Source of the DNA: an uncultured Lachnospiraceae bacterium
GTDB taxonomy: Bacteria > Bacillota > Clostridia > Lachnospirales > Lachnospiraceae
DNA: 64,000 nucleotides
NCBI GenBank assembly: GCA_910583965.1
Contig: CAJUAE010000007.1
Coordinates: 1-64,000, forward strand
Reading direction: 5' to 3'
Below the pieces are notes generated by a model. The model ran no database searches, had not been told where the DNA came from, and saw only the letters and a program-made list of their open reading frames with translations. The position numbers and the translations under genes are program-made. Below are positions 17,867 through 25,904 of this stretch, one piece after another. Position 1 is the stretch's first letter. Every line of letters starts with the position of its first letter.

Positions 17867-18139
17867 ATGACTATTTATCACATTATCGTACTATACTTAA
17901 TTATTGTTAATATAACAGGATTTGCTATGATGGGTATCGACAAACAGAAAGCCATCAAAAAACGCTGGCGTATTCGAGAATCCACACTTTTTCTTATCGC
18001 CCTCATTGGCGGAAGTTTCGGTTCTATTCTTGGTATGCGTGTATTTCATCACAAAACCAAACATTGGTATTTTGTATGCGGTATGCCATTGATATTTATT
18101 CTTCAAATTGTAATGTTTATAATAATGATTCGCAAATAA
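17867..18139 (+). CDS. DUF1294 membrane protein
   Basis: 90 residues with three hydrophobic segments and the DUF1294 core: GIDKQKAIKKRWRIRES, then LIGGSFGSILGMRVFHHKTK. The family is widespread, integral to the membrane and of unknown function. It begins 21 bp after argG and is probably co-transcribed by read-through, ending at the perfect hairpin terminator that follows. Confidence 0.85.
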   Translation: MTIYHIIVLYLIIVNITGFAMMGIDKQKAIKKRWRIRESTLFLIALIGGSFGSILGMRVFHHKTKHWYFVCGMPLIFILQIVMFIIMIRK

Positions 18140-18161
18140 TAAAATAAATTGGAATTATAGT

Positions 18162-18199
18162 GCAATTGAGTAGGGAAGATTCTTCTTCCCTACTCAATT
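18162..18199. terminator. bidirectional intrinsic terminator
   Basis: A perfect 16-bp stem (caattgagtagggaag / cttccctactcaattg) with a 6-nt loop, between convergent genes ending at 18139 (+) and 18226 (-). The gagtaggga core recurs in other terminators and repeats of this window. Confidence 0.75.
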
Positions 18200-18225
18200 G
18201 CTTATGTACACAAACTTTATCTAAT

Positions 18226-19680
18226 TTACATTGTATGCTGTGCCATTTTTGCAGTCTGGAGAATCCAGTCCACTGCTGCCTCAGCATGCGTAGGCAAATT
18301 TCCAGATGCAGCGTCAACTTCTGGTTCTTCTATTCCCGTGTAAAATGCCTGTAATGCATATTTTACTAACAACGCTGATACACGTCCTCTCTCTATGGAA
18401 TCTTCAGTTCCCAATACAACAACGACCAAATCATTTTTTATAGCCGTGTTATCCACAACCAAAGAGGTGACTAAGCAAGCACCAGATTTGTTCGTCGTTC
18501 CGGTCTTCAATCCAGTGACTTGAGGCATGTTGCGCAGAAGCGGGTTTGTATTGCGCACCTCAAGGTCGAGAGACTGCAATGTTGCGGTTTCCATAGAAGT
18601 GATATCCTTAACTTGCGGATAAACCTTCAAAAGATAGGACACTAACCGAAACATATCTTTTGCGCTCATACGATTCTGACGCTTTGCAGGAATAGAATCT
18701 TCTGTAAAAGATGGTAGACCATGACTGTTAAAAAATACTGCTTGAGACAACCCTAATTCTGACGCTTTCTGATTCATCAATTCTACAAAAGCTTCCTCTG
18801 AACCAGCAATTGTTTCCGCAAGACATAGCGCACATTCATTGCTAGATGGTAAAAGTGCCCCTATCAGAAGTTCATGCACTGTAATCTGCTGCCCCGCTTC
18901 AAAAGGAATCACTCCATCACTCGAAGCAGATAATTTCTGGACGGCATCTGAAACAGCAACTGTCTGTTCCAAAGAAATCTGTCCTGCTGCAATCGCCTCC
19001 ATTGTCAACAGACATGTCATTAACTTGGAAGTGCTTGCGATAGGATAAGATGTATCTGACTGATACTGATAATAAACCTCTCCTGTGGTTACATTTCCAA
19101 CCAATACACCATTCACTCCATAAAAATATCCTGTCTGTTCCAAATCTATAGGAGAAATCATAAAAGAAGTTTGTGTATTTATCTGCAAAATACCAACACT
19201 TGGAACAGTGATATCCATATCCAAAATCATCGCCAAATCTGCTGCCATCATAAAGCAATCGTAACCGCCAGAAGGCAATGTTAGAATCATTGTATAATAA
19301 AATACTTTCTGCCCGTCTACCTGAAATTCATTTCGCCGTAAGGAAATATCTGGATTTTCACTATTTTCCCAAGGTGTATTTTCTCCCCCTACTGGCACAT
19401 AAGTCTTTCCCAAATTCAAAGCAATCGAATTTTTTGTAATTTCCAAAGAAAAAGATTTGTTTGTATCCTTTAACACCATAGCAATATCTCGCAGAGAAAA
19501 ATAAGTGTTGTAATCATAACTGTAATCCAATGTTTTCACAGTGCCAACCGCACCAGTGTCCGTCTGTACTTGATAAACTCTTGGTATCTCGTATGCTGCA
19601 TCTACCCCAATAGGAAAAGTAGAACAAATCAAAACTATAGCCAAAATGAAAACACCCGTTCTTTGTAAGATTACTTTCAT
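18226..19680 (-). CDS. D-alanyl-D-alanine carboxypeptidase (S11) with N-terminal add-on domain
   Basis: 484 residues, a penicillin-binding protein that trims peptidoglycan stem peptides outside the membrane. A signal peptide (about residues 1-28) is followed by a roughly 130-residue domain resembling copper-amine-oxidase N-terminal stalks (YFSLRDIAMVL, IALNLGKTYVPVGG). The S11 peptidase has SxxK (S216-K219), SxN (S279-N281, in PSSNECA) and KTG (392-394, in TGLKTGTTNKSG). The start at 19680 follows ggggattttt; upstream ATGs give an implausible non-signal N-terminus. The gene upstream codes a membrane-anchored protein. Confidence 0.9.
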   Translation of the reverse strand: MKVILQRTGVFILAIVLICSTFPIGVDAAYEIPRVYQVQTDTGAVGTVKTLDYSYDYNTYFSLRDIAMVLKDTNKSFSLEITKNSIALNLGKTYVPVGGENTPWENSENPDISLRRNEFQVDGQKVFYYTMILTLPSGGYDCFMMAADLAMILDMDITVPSVGILQINTQTSFMISPIDLEQTGYFYGVNGVLVGNVTTGEVYYQYQSDTSYPIASTSKLMTCLLTMEAIAAGQISLEQTVAVSDAVQKLSASSDGVIPFEAGQQITVHELLIGALLPSSNECALCLAETIAGSEEAFVELMNQKASELGLSQAVFFNSHGLPSFTEDSIPAKRQNRMSAKDMFRLVSYLLKVYPQVKDITSMETATLQSLDLEVRNTNPLLRNMPQVTGLKTGTTNKSGACLVTSLVVDNTAIKNDLVVVVLGTEDSIERGRVSALLVKYALQAFYTGIEEPEVDAASGNLPTHAEAAVDWILQTAKMAQHTM

Positions 19681-19723
19681 AAAAATCCCCATTCTTATTT
19701 TTGTATAATGGTAATTAATAACA

Positions 19724-20449
19724 TTAATGATAAAACAGAAACTCATTTTTGGTTTCCTGTAATGTGTATATGACAGCATAACGATCCGAAAAATCCTCGG
19801 ATAAAATCAGAGTGGAATCCTTGCGAATATAGTTTTCCTTTTGTGTACGACCCATCTCTCCATCATCAAATTGCCTTGTCAAAATACCATTTGCTGTTTG
19901 ATAAGTGCCGCTGCCGTCATATTGTGCTTGTAATTCTTTCAGTGAAGGGAGCAAACTTGGCCCACAAGTCATTAAATACGAAACGGTAGACATTCCAAAC
20001 GTTTCTGTCACAAGCGCCTCAACCGTTTCGGCATCTGTACTACCTGCATAACCTGCCATATGAAGTCTATCACTCAACAATTCTCGAAAGGCTGACGCAA
20101 ACGCCTCATAAGCTGCTTGGTTACAGGCATCATAACTTTCTTGTAAGACATTACATTGGAAGGTACCCTTCGTGCGTGCGGTCTGTTCCAACGTCAAATG
20201 AACATCAATTGTCAATTCTTGCATATAAGGTCTTATCTCCTCCATAGAAACAGAAACTGCTTCTATATCTTGCAGCCAATCAAGCGCTGTGACAACTGCC
20301 TGATCTGTCATATCCAACTTTGCAGTCCACTGACCAGAGAGATTTCTGTCGCCAGACGCGAAAAAATACAAATATGCCAGAACCACAGTAGAGATAATCA
20401 AAGCGGGAAACAAAACACCAAATACTATTATCTTTATTATTTTTCTCAT
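19724..20449 (-). CDS. hypothetical membrane-anchored extracytoplasmic protein
   Basis: 241 residues. The N-terminus is MRKIIKIIVFGVLFPALIIS and forms one long hydrophobic segment, followed by an extracytoplasmic domain rich in Ala, Thr and Glu. The start is set at 20449 because gggggaaaaga lies directly before it. Two cysteines near LMTCGPSLL and GTFQCNVLQ could form a disulphide. It sits 43 bp before the carboxypeptidase gene, so it may act with it at the cell wall. The family is not recognised. Confidence 0.65.
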   Translation of the reverse strand: MRKIIKIIVFGVLFPALIISTVVLAYLYFFASGDRNLSGQWTAKLDMTDQAVVTALDWLQDIEAVSVSMEEIRPYMQELTIDVHLTLEQTARTKGTFQCNVLQESYDACNQAAYEAFASAFRELLSDRLHMAGYAGSTDAETVEALVTETFGMSTVSYLMTCGPSLLPSLKELQAQYDGSGTYQTANGILTRQFDDGEMGRTQKENYIRKDSTLILSEDFSDRYAVIYTLQETKNEFLFYH

Positions 20450-20949
20450 TCTTTTCCCCCTACAAATTAATAGGATAGCCTTTTGGAATATCAGGTGCAC
20501 AACAACTTCGAGAATCTATCCTATTTTCTATCCATCATACTAACACAACTCTTGTGGCTTTTCAATCAGTCTTATAAGAATCTATTTATTATTCATACCC
20601 TAGCATTTGAAAAAATCATTCTCGTTAGGAATTATGAGTGTAAGAGAAAACAGCACTACTATTGCAAAGGGTCTTACAGAATACTATAATCAGAAAGAGA
20701 TAAAAATATAAAACAAATAAATCATTAGCTCTACAATACTTAGGATCGTTTTGATGAAAACTTTACTTCATAGGACTAGTGCCCCATCCAGACAGAAACT
20801 AGACTTGTAAGATGCATGGTTTGTACCAGTGCTAAGCAAAATTTCGACAGCGATGTGTTGGCATCGTCTAGAAATTTTAACGACGCAACGATGTGAAACA
20901 GGCGGTTCACGAATCTAATTTCCGACCGGATAGAGTACTAGCATAATCG
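20450..20949. other. gene-free region with structured, repeat-like DNA
   Basis: A leader hairpin for the gene at 20449 lies at 20469-20525 (aataggatag / ctatcctatt). From about 20740 to 20935 the sequence is unlike its surroundings in base use. On the minus strand it holds an open frame of over 40 codons without SD (VSVWMGH near its end) and palindromes around cgacagcgatg/catcgtctag. It looks like a dispersed intergenic repeat of the Lachnospiraceae kind, but no second copy is in this window. Confidence 0.4.
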
Positions 20950-22137
20950 TTAAATTCCCATAAGTGAGAGTCCAGTTGTATCGCAATCTACAAAATGTGT
21001 ATCTTCTACTGGACCTTTTACTGTCACATTGTGAAATGTTATGGTATTGAATTGATTATCAAACAATCCAACCCCCTCTTTTTCTAACTCCACTTCTATA
21101 TGTTCCATCTGTATATTGGAAAAATGATTGTACGAAATGTCATCTGTTTTATAAAAAATATGTTCCATCATTCCTTCCTTTATTTTTGACCCGCAAAAGA
21201 CACCCTCGCCATTCCATCTTATTTCCTTGAATATACAGCGAGAAAATCGATTTCTATTGGCATTCAATATCCCTTCTTCTTCCATGCGAATTCTCTCAAA
21301 CAGACAATTCTGAAACAAATTATTATCCAATTGTATGTAGTTTTCTTCAAATGTATCATGAAAAACACAATTTATAAATTGACATTGCTCTATCGAAATG
21401 CATCCTATCTTAAAATGATTGTCAAATATCACATTCCGAAAGAGACATTTGCATATTTTAATATCCTCTGTCTCAATTCCTTCTATATAACAGTTTTCTA
21501 TCTCCATCTTAATAAAGCGAATATTTTTACATGTTATCCCTATAATTTTTCGATTTTCTATCCTTTGTTTGACAAAGCGCAAGCATTCCTTGGGCTGATA
21601 CATTGCTTTCTCATACTCTTTTATTTCCCTTCTTGCTTCCATTATTTCTGAGATTATTTTCTGGTCATTTACAATTTCCAAATCAGTTATCCGATTGTCA
21701 CTTTTGGGTACACCAAAGCAGATAAGTAAGTCTGGAGAAAGCAAATAATGATAGTACACAATATAAAAGATATCATGATAATCATAAAAATCACTTGGAT
21801 ATCGCCAATAATATTTCTTATAATCTTCCTCAACATAATAAACAAAAGTTGGGGTTCCATATTTTTTAATCATTTTACTAAGAGGATCGCCCATTTTTAT
21901 ATCCAATCCCATATCAGCAATCAATTTATTGACAATATAAAACAATTTTTTATCATAATGTGAAATTGCGTGAAATCGCACTACACAAATATCTTTCTCG
22001 TCTTCTTTTCTATACAAAATCACGCTATCAAATCCATATAATTGTGCACTGCCAGAAACATCTGCATAGTTAAAGTTTGGCTCAAAAACCCAATCCTCAT
22101 CTAATATACTTTTTAAAGATAAGTTTTTTATATTCAT
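20950..22137 (-). CDS. hypothetical protein with pentapeptide-like repeat C-terminus
   Basis: 395 residues. The N-terminal half (about 1-190) is an aromatic-rich alpha/beta domain of unknown family. The C-terminal half is an irregular series of short repeats with periodic Cys/Phe/Asn, such as CKCLFRNVIFDNHF, CQFINCVFHDTF and NNLFQNCLFERI, resembling right-handed beta-helix or pentapeptide-repeat proteins. It overlaps the stop of the upstream gene by 4 nt (ATGA), so translation is coupled. In this cluster of immunity-like genes it could be an immunity or effector-binding protein; this is inference. Confidence 0.65.
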   Translation of the reverse strand: MNIKNLSLKSILDEDWVFEPNFNYADVSGSAQLYGFDSVILYRKEDEKDICVVRFHAISHYDKKLFYIVNKLIADMGLDIKMGDPLSKMIKKYGTPTFVYYVEEDYKKYYWRYPSDFYDYHDIFYIVYYHYLLSPDLLICFGVPKSDNRITDLEIVNDQKIISEIMEARREIKEYEKAMYQPKECLRFVKQRIENRKIIGITCKNIRFIKMEIENCYIEGIETEDIKICKCLFRNVIFDNHFKIGCISIEQCQFINCVFHDTFEENYIQLDNNLFQNCLFERIRMEEEGILNANRNRFSRCIFKEIRWNGEGVFCGSKIKEGMMEHIFYKTDDISYNHFSNIQMEHIEVELEKEGVGLFDNQFNTITFHNVTVKGPVEDTHFVDCDTTGLSLMGI

Positions 22138-22859
22138 TTGTTGTTATCCCTTTTGTCGATACATTCTACTATATTATTTTTCTCTGTAGGCTTTATGGAT
22201 AGTGCATGAGGCATTTCCACACGGTCCCACGCATCTCCATACTCACGCACAATGGTCACAATTCCCAACAGACGCAAAGGGTCAAGTGCGGTAAATATCT
22301 TTCCTTCTTTTTCTGCATTCCATTTAAAATAGTCCTTCTCATCCCACCCATTTTCATTTGTTAAGGAAATATTGTATCCCCAATCAACCAACTTATTGAT
22401 TGCATATTGATACATTTTTGCATGATCTTCTATCTTATTTGGCAATGGTTCTGGATAAGTCCCCAAAAATCTAAAAGATCCAAACTCATCATTTTGGATT
22501 TCCAGAACTTCACCTTCATATTTCATTCTGCCAATAATAATAACGGTATTATATTGTCTATCGAAATGATTGGGATAATCTTTTTTCAGTAAATTCAAAT
22601 CAAATACTGCCGCGTCTGCAAAGATCTCGTCAATATCATTTGACCTTTGTGTGTTTACAATCGCAGTATAATATTCATCATCATAATAATTAATATGAAA
22701 ATCAATTCCAAATTGAGAACCAATACAATCCATTTCTAACAAAGTCAAATACTGCTGTAAATACTGCTCAAGTATTTCTTTCGATTGACAGACACCCACA
22801 AAAACGGAAAGATATAAATTATTTCTAAAATCATACTCTTTTTGTTTTACTTTTTTCAT
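22134..22859 (-). CDS. immunity-like protein (Imm22-type N-terminus plus shared C-terminal module)
   Basis: 241 residues. The N-terminal part, SVFVGVCQSKEILEQYLQQY then GSQFGIDFHINYYDDEYY, resembles Imm22-type proteins. The C-terminal part (YAINKLVDWGY, WNAEKEGKIFTALDPLRLLG, ALSIKP) is homologous to the next two upstream genes. The ATG at 22859 is chosen because gggggat lies directly before it; the longer frame would translate the shared 5'-UTR module. It is coupled to the downstream gene by an ATGA overlap. No toxin gene is nearby. Confidence 0.6.
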   Translation of the reverse strand: MKKVKQKEYDFRNNLYLSVFVGVCQSKEILEQYLQQYLTLLEMDCIGSQFGIDFHINYYDDEYYTAIVNTQRSNDIDEIFADAAVFDLNLLKKDYPNHFDRQYNTVIIIGRMKYEGEVLEIQNDEFGSFRFLGTYPEPLPNKIEDHAKMYQYAINKLVDWGYNISLTNENGWDEKDYFKWNAEKEGKIFTALDPLRLLGIVTIVREYGDAWDRVEMPHALSIKPTEKNNIVECIDKRDNNK

Positions 22860-22956
22860 TTTAATCCCCCATGCCGCCTTTTGGCAGCTCAAATAGACTG
22901 TGTGAAATTTAATCGTTCTTAGGCAGTGTTTTTGCTGCCTTAGAACTATTTTTCAC
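22860..22956 (-). promoter_or_regulatory. 5'-UTR module shared with the ABC-F gene
   Basis: On the minus strand this region reads a GTG mini-ORF inside a strong hairpin (aatagttctaaggcag / ctgcctaagaacgatt), then a near-palindrome (gctgccaaaaggcggc), then the SD of the gene (atggggga). The same order occurs before the ABC-F gene at 26427-26556. Confidence 0.6.
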
Positions 22957-22994
22957 GCGAACTCCCATCTGCCCGTCTTTGCGGGCTGTACAAA

Positions 22995-23408
22995 TCAGGA
23001 TGGTGAAATTTTAATTTCACACGAATCCCTCTCATCAGCATCCTCAATTTGATCTGGATCAAGTATCTTGCCCCACATGCATTCCATATTATCCAATTCT
23101 CCCGGTATAGACTTAATAGAAAAAGATTGGGGCACATCACTATATCTCCAATCTTCTCCATACTCTTGTATAATTGTGACAAGCCCCAATAGTCGAAGTG
23201 GGTTCTTTGCAGAATATGTCTTCCCATCTTTTTGTGCTAACCATTCCCATGAATCTCCAAAATCAGCAGAATCTTGAACTTTAGAAACCATATATCCCCA
23301 CTGTATTAATTTATACACTGCATATCTATCTGTATTTCCAGCTTCTGCTATCACAGTGATAGACTTTTCTTCACAATTAATAGGATTCTGTTTATCAGCC
23401 ATATCCAC
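22995..23408 (-). CDS. small protein homologous to the C-terminal module of its neighbours
   Basis: About 137 residues. The body (VYKLIQWGYMVSK, WEWLAQKDGKTYSA, NPLRLLGLVTIIQEYGEDW, QSFSIK) is clearly homologous to the C-terminal module of the downstream gene. An acidic tail follows (DPDQIEDADERDSCE). The start is uncertain: the GTG at 23408 has aaagggg 9 nt upstream, an ATG lies six nt further in, and a TTG at 23435 overlaps the stop of the previous gene. It is probably an immunity-type or accessory protein. Confidence 0.55.
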   Translation of the reverse strand: MDMADKQNPINCEEKSITVIAEAGNTDRYAVYKLIQWGYMVSKVQDSADFGDSWEWLAQKDGKTYSAKNPLRLLGLVTIIQEYGEDWRYSDVPQSFSIKSIPGELDNMECMWGKILDPDQIEDADERDSCEIKISPS

Positions 23409-23431
23409 CTTGTTATGCCCCTTTCCCTCAT

Positions 23432-23671
23432 TCAAATTAACATCTTTACACTTTCAGGAAACTCTATATCTGATACCCAGTCATCGCGGATTGTATATAA
23501 TGCAACTAATCCAATTGGGTCCGTTGCATATAAAGTTAAATCAGAACGCTCTGCCTTCCAGTCCCATTCATACAACACATTATCAACAGGTTCCATAGAA
23601 AGCGCAAAATTATTCTTTATCAGATAATCGATACTAAGATCTGTCAAAGTACATACTGTTTGTTTTGCCAT
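23432..23671 (-). CDS. small protein, third copy of the shared module
   Basis: 79 residues: MAKQTVCTLTDLSIDYLIKN, then EWDWKAERSDLTLYATDPIGLVALYTIRD and a final PESVKMLI. The Trp-Lys-Ala-Glu / A-x-DP / GLV-A-L-Y pattern parallels the WNAEKEG / ALDPLRLLGIV pattern of the two genes downstream, so this is a shorter paralogue. The start at 23671 has an SD of gggg plus agga close to the ATG. It heads the small operon of four immunity-like genes. Confidence 0.55.
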   Translation of the reverse strand: MAKQTVCTLTDLSIDYLIKNNFALSMEPVDNVLYEWDWKAERSDLTLYATDPIGLVALYTIRDDWVSDIEFPESVKMLI

Positions 23672-23977
23672 TCCTATCACCCCACTTGTTAAGATTCACT
23701 TTTAATTTATCATATAACAAAATCAACACAATATAAAGCTTGGTTCATTCACAATACACGCTTTTATTATTGTCATAATACAGGCTGCTTCGCACAGAAG
23801 TGCTAAATTTCACGTAAAAAACGTCAAAGACAAGCATTTTTCATCTTGAAGATGAATTACAACAATCGATGTACATGATGAATATTAAGTAATTTACTCC
23901 CCCCACTAAATAAATTACAACAATTGATATGCACGATGCAAGTGTAAAAAATAACTTATTATTTCCCATTACAAAAA

Positions 23978-24256
23978 TCAATCATATAAATCAAAAAAAC
24001 CTTTTTCTATAATAGTACCTGCTATTTTCATATATTCATCAAAGCTTTTGCTCTTATCGTTAAATCGTCGAATCCAAACTTGCTGAATATAATTTGCAAG
24101 TTTGGATTCGACGATATCTTTGGTTTTATATATCACTTCATTAACATCACAAAGTGCATTATAGAATTGTTTATCCGCCCGTGACTCATGAGGATTTTTA
24201 TTATTACATAACCATTCATTAAAGCAGGTTGTCAATACTTCAAAGTCTCGTTCCAA
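23978..24256 (-). CDS. hypothetical small protein containing a perfect DNA palindrome
   Basis: Up to 92 residues from a TTG start that overlaps the 3' end of the upstream frame. There is no ATG near the 5' end, so the true start is uncertain. The protein is helical (CFNEWLCNNKNP, ALCDVNEVIYKT, SFDEYMKIAGTIIEKGFF). The coding DNA contains a perfect 20-bp inverted repeat at 24064-24115, encoding the VESKLANYIQQVWIRRFND region. Family not recognised. It may be a decayed or rearranged gene. Confidence 0.4.
   Translation of the reverse strand: MERDFEVLTTCFNEWLCNNKNPHESRADKQFYNALCDVNEVIYKTKDIVESKLANYIQQVWIRRFNDKSKSFDEYMKIAGTIIEKGFFDLYD
24064..24115. repeat. perfect 20-bp inverted repeat with 12-bp spacer
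   Basis: atcgtcgaatccaaacttgc and its exact reverse complement are separated by tgaatataattt. It lies wholly inside an open frame, where a perfect palindrome of this size is not expected by chance. Confidence 0.85.
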
Positions 24257-24453
24257 TCAGCAGAACTTACAAAACCCTCTTTCCAACCATTATCCTCATT
24301 CACAATATATTTATCAACCACAAAACATTCTTTCGGATACTTCTTAAAACCTGCCAGCGAATAATACCGTTCTATTGCTTTCAATGCCTCTTGTTCAGAA
24401 CTATAGATACCCAAAATTTTAACTTCTTCATGTTCATCATTTGGACCATATTC
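24232..24453 (-). pseudogene. DUF7336-like protein with a lost 5' end
   Basis: The frame reads EYGPNDEHEEVKILGIYSSE and continues with QEALKAIERYYSLAGFKKYP and VDKYIVNEDNGWKEGFVS. This resembles small DUF7336-type proteins, which normally have about ten more residues at the N-terminus. Here a TAA lies directly before EYGP. The strong SD (aggagg at about 24463) is followed by an ATG in another frame. Without ATG the only start is a TTG at 24414, inside the domain. I read this as a gene with a broken or replaced 5' end. Confidence 0.45.
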
Positions 24454-24554
24454 TTAATCCTCCTGCCCCTTTGAATTTGTGTAATTAGATAAGAGAAAGA
24501 CTCTTTTCCTACTTGCGCGCCAGATGCGAGCTGCTTTCGCTGTATTGTTCCTTA

Positions 24555-24669
24555 CCGTGTGCAATCGAGTAGGAAGATTTATCTACTCATCGCGTGACCC
24601 ATGCACCGCCTTAGCGGCTTATTTCTTCCCCGTGTGCAATCGAGTAGGAAGATTTATCTACTCATCGCG
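24555..24669. repeat. two identical 40-bp direct repeats, 75-bp period
   Basis: The 40 nt starting ccgtgtgcaatcgagtagga at 24555 recur exactly at 24630. A more diverged third unit lies upstream around 24490-24530. Each unit contains an inverted-repeat core (gagtag...ctactc). Related units lie at 33054-33180. Confidence 0.85.
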
Positions 24670-24680
24670 CCCCGATCACT

Positions 24681-24742
24681 GTCAGCGAACCGATAAATCG
24701 GTTTGATGACAAATTTCACTTGGGTGCCCGTGTGCATAAAAA
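24681..24742 (-). repeat. terminator-associated repeat, copy 1
   Basis: 62 nt identical to 33190-33251. On the minus strand it starts right after the T-tract of the terminator of the gene at 24789 and reads tttttatgcacacgggcacc. Confidence 0.9.
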
Positions 24743-24775
24743 GAGCAGAATAGTTTTATTAAACCATTCCACTCT
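24742..24775 (-). terminator. intrinsic terminator of the gene at 24789
   Basis: On the minus strand a 15-bp stem with several G-U pairs (agagtggaatggttt / aactattctgctct) is followed by ttttt. The repeat at 24681 abuts the T-tract. Confidence 0.65.
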
Positions 24776-24788
24776 CTATACTCATAAT

Positions 24789-25259
24789 CTATCTTGGATT
24801 ATATTTTCCTGCAAGGAATTTTATTACAGCAATAATTACCAAAAATCCAGAAAGATATCCAATTACTTGTTGTTCCTGCTCAGAAGTTCCATCCAGTCTA
24901 GCATAGATTTTTACATAACAGTTGCCTAGAAAAATAATCGTCACGACTGTAGATGCAAACGTGCCGATAAAAGGAATAAACGGACAGATAAACAACAATA
25001 CCCACCAAAATTTATAAAGCATTGCCGGAACAGAAAATGTCCCAAAAAGAGTTACTGTCTCTTGGTTGTCTGCCGCTGCATCTGCAAGTGCATACTGCTG
25101 TGCAAAAGGTATCCATGCCATCCAAGCCTTATCATAGCCCAAAGCTCTAAGTGCCTTCATATGTGCCAAAGATGACAATATGTAGCATAGTGCTACAATC
25201 CCTAGAATGACTAGCAAATATGCTCCTAAAAATGTTAAAAGTACAGTTAAATCGCTCAT
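24789..25259 (-). CDS. hypothetical polytopic membrane protein (DUF5684-like)
   Basis: 156 residues with about four membrane segments: near residues 5-30 (LLTFLGAYLLVILGIVALCY), 75-100, 100-125 and the C-terminus (VIGYLSGFLVIIAVIKFL). The middle reads ALGYDKAWMAWIPFAQQYALADAA, as in small membrane proteins with the YkaWmaWIPf-type motif (DUF5684-like). The start at 25259 has gggagg 6 nt upstream. Function unknown. It is flanked by repeats on both sides and is probably monocistronic. Confidence 0.75.
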   Translation of the reverse strand: MSDLTVLLTFLGAYLLVILGIVALCYILSSLAHMKALRALGYDKAWMAWIPFAQQYALADAAADNQETVTLFGTFSVPAMLYKFWWVLLFICPFIPFIGTFASTVVTIIFLGNCYVKIYARLDGTSEQEQQVIGYLSGFLVIIAVIKFLAGKYNPR

Positions 25260-25438
25260 TTTAAACCTCCCTCGTAATAACAATACAATTGTATAGAAAA
25301 TCATCCTATACAATTAAACAAGAAAATTTCCTTACGCACCAAGTACATCTTATAAGAATTGTACACCAATAAACAAATGTTATAATATAACATTTTTCGC
25401 GTTTTGTCAACATATGTTTATATTTTTTCAAACCAAAT

Positions 25439-25628
25439 TGTAACAGTTCAGCCATTGCCCATTCATAAGTTGTCGAGTTGTATATTCTGACAGTTAATTT
25501 TGGCTATTTCCAACAACTTATTTCATGTTGGGCGTCCGCCCTATAAAATTGAATATACAAAATGCCTTATATGAGCAAGCTCCCAGCGGCATTTTGTATA
25601 TTCAATTTTGCATGGCTGAACTGTTACA
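25439..25628. mobile_element. 190-bp MITE-like element with TIRs and target duplication
   Basis: Ends in perfect 17-bp terminal inverted repeats (tgtaacagttcagccat / atggctgaactgttaca) flanked by a 6-bp direct repeat, ccaaat, on both sides. Inside is a perfect 22-bp hairpin (25545-25566 with 25588-25609). It has no coding capacity, so it would need a transposase from elsewhere. One-ended relatives lie at 14921 and 40933. Confidence 0.8.
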
Positions 25629-25904
25629 CCAAATTTTCAATATAAACGCGAAAAATATCCAACTGTGTGGTTTCATGTAATTTTCTATTTACAGAATTGA
25701 TATATCTTGATCTTTCAACACCCAAAATATAATAGGATCTCTCCATCTTCGAGGAAAAAGACTTTCTAGTAAGAAATCAAAACAAAAATTTTGTTTGATC
25801 GAGATAAAAGAATGCTTGACAACCAAACATTTTTTTATTACAATATAAAACTGAAATAAATCTAAAATTTTAAAGATCTATTAAATTCTAGCAATGTTTT
25901 TATG

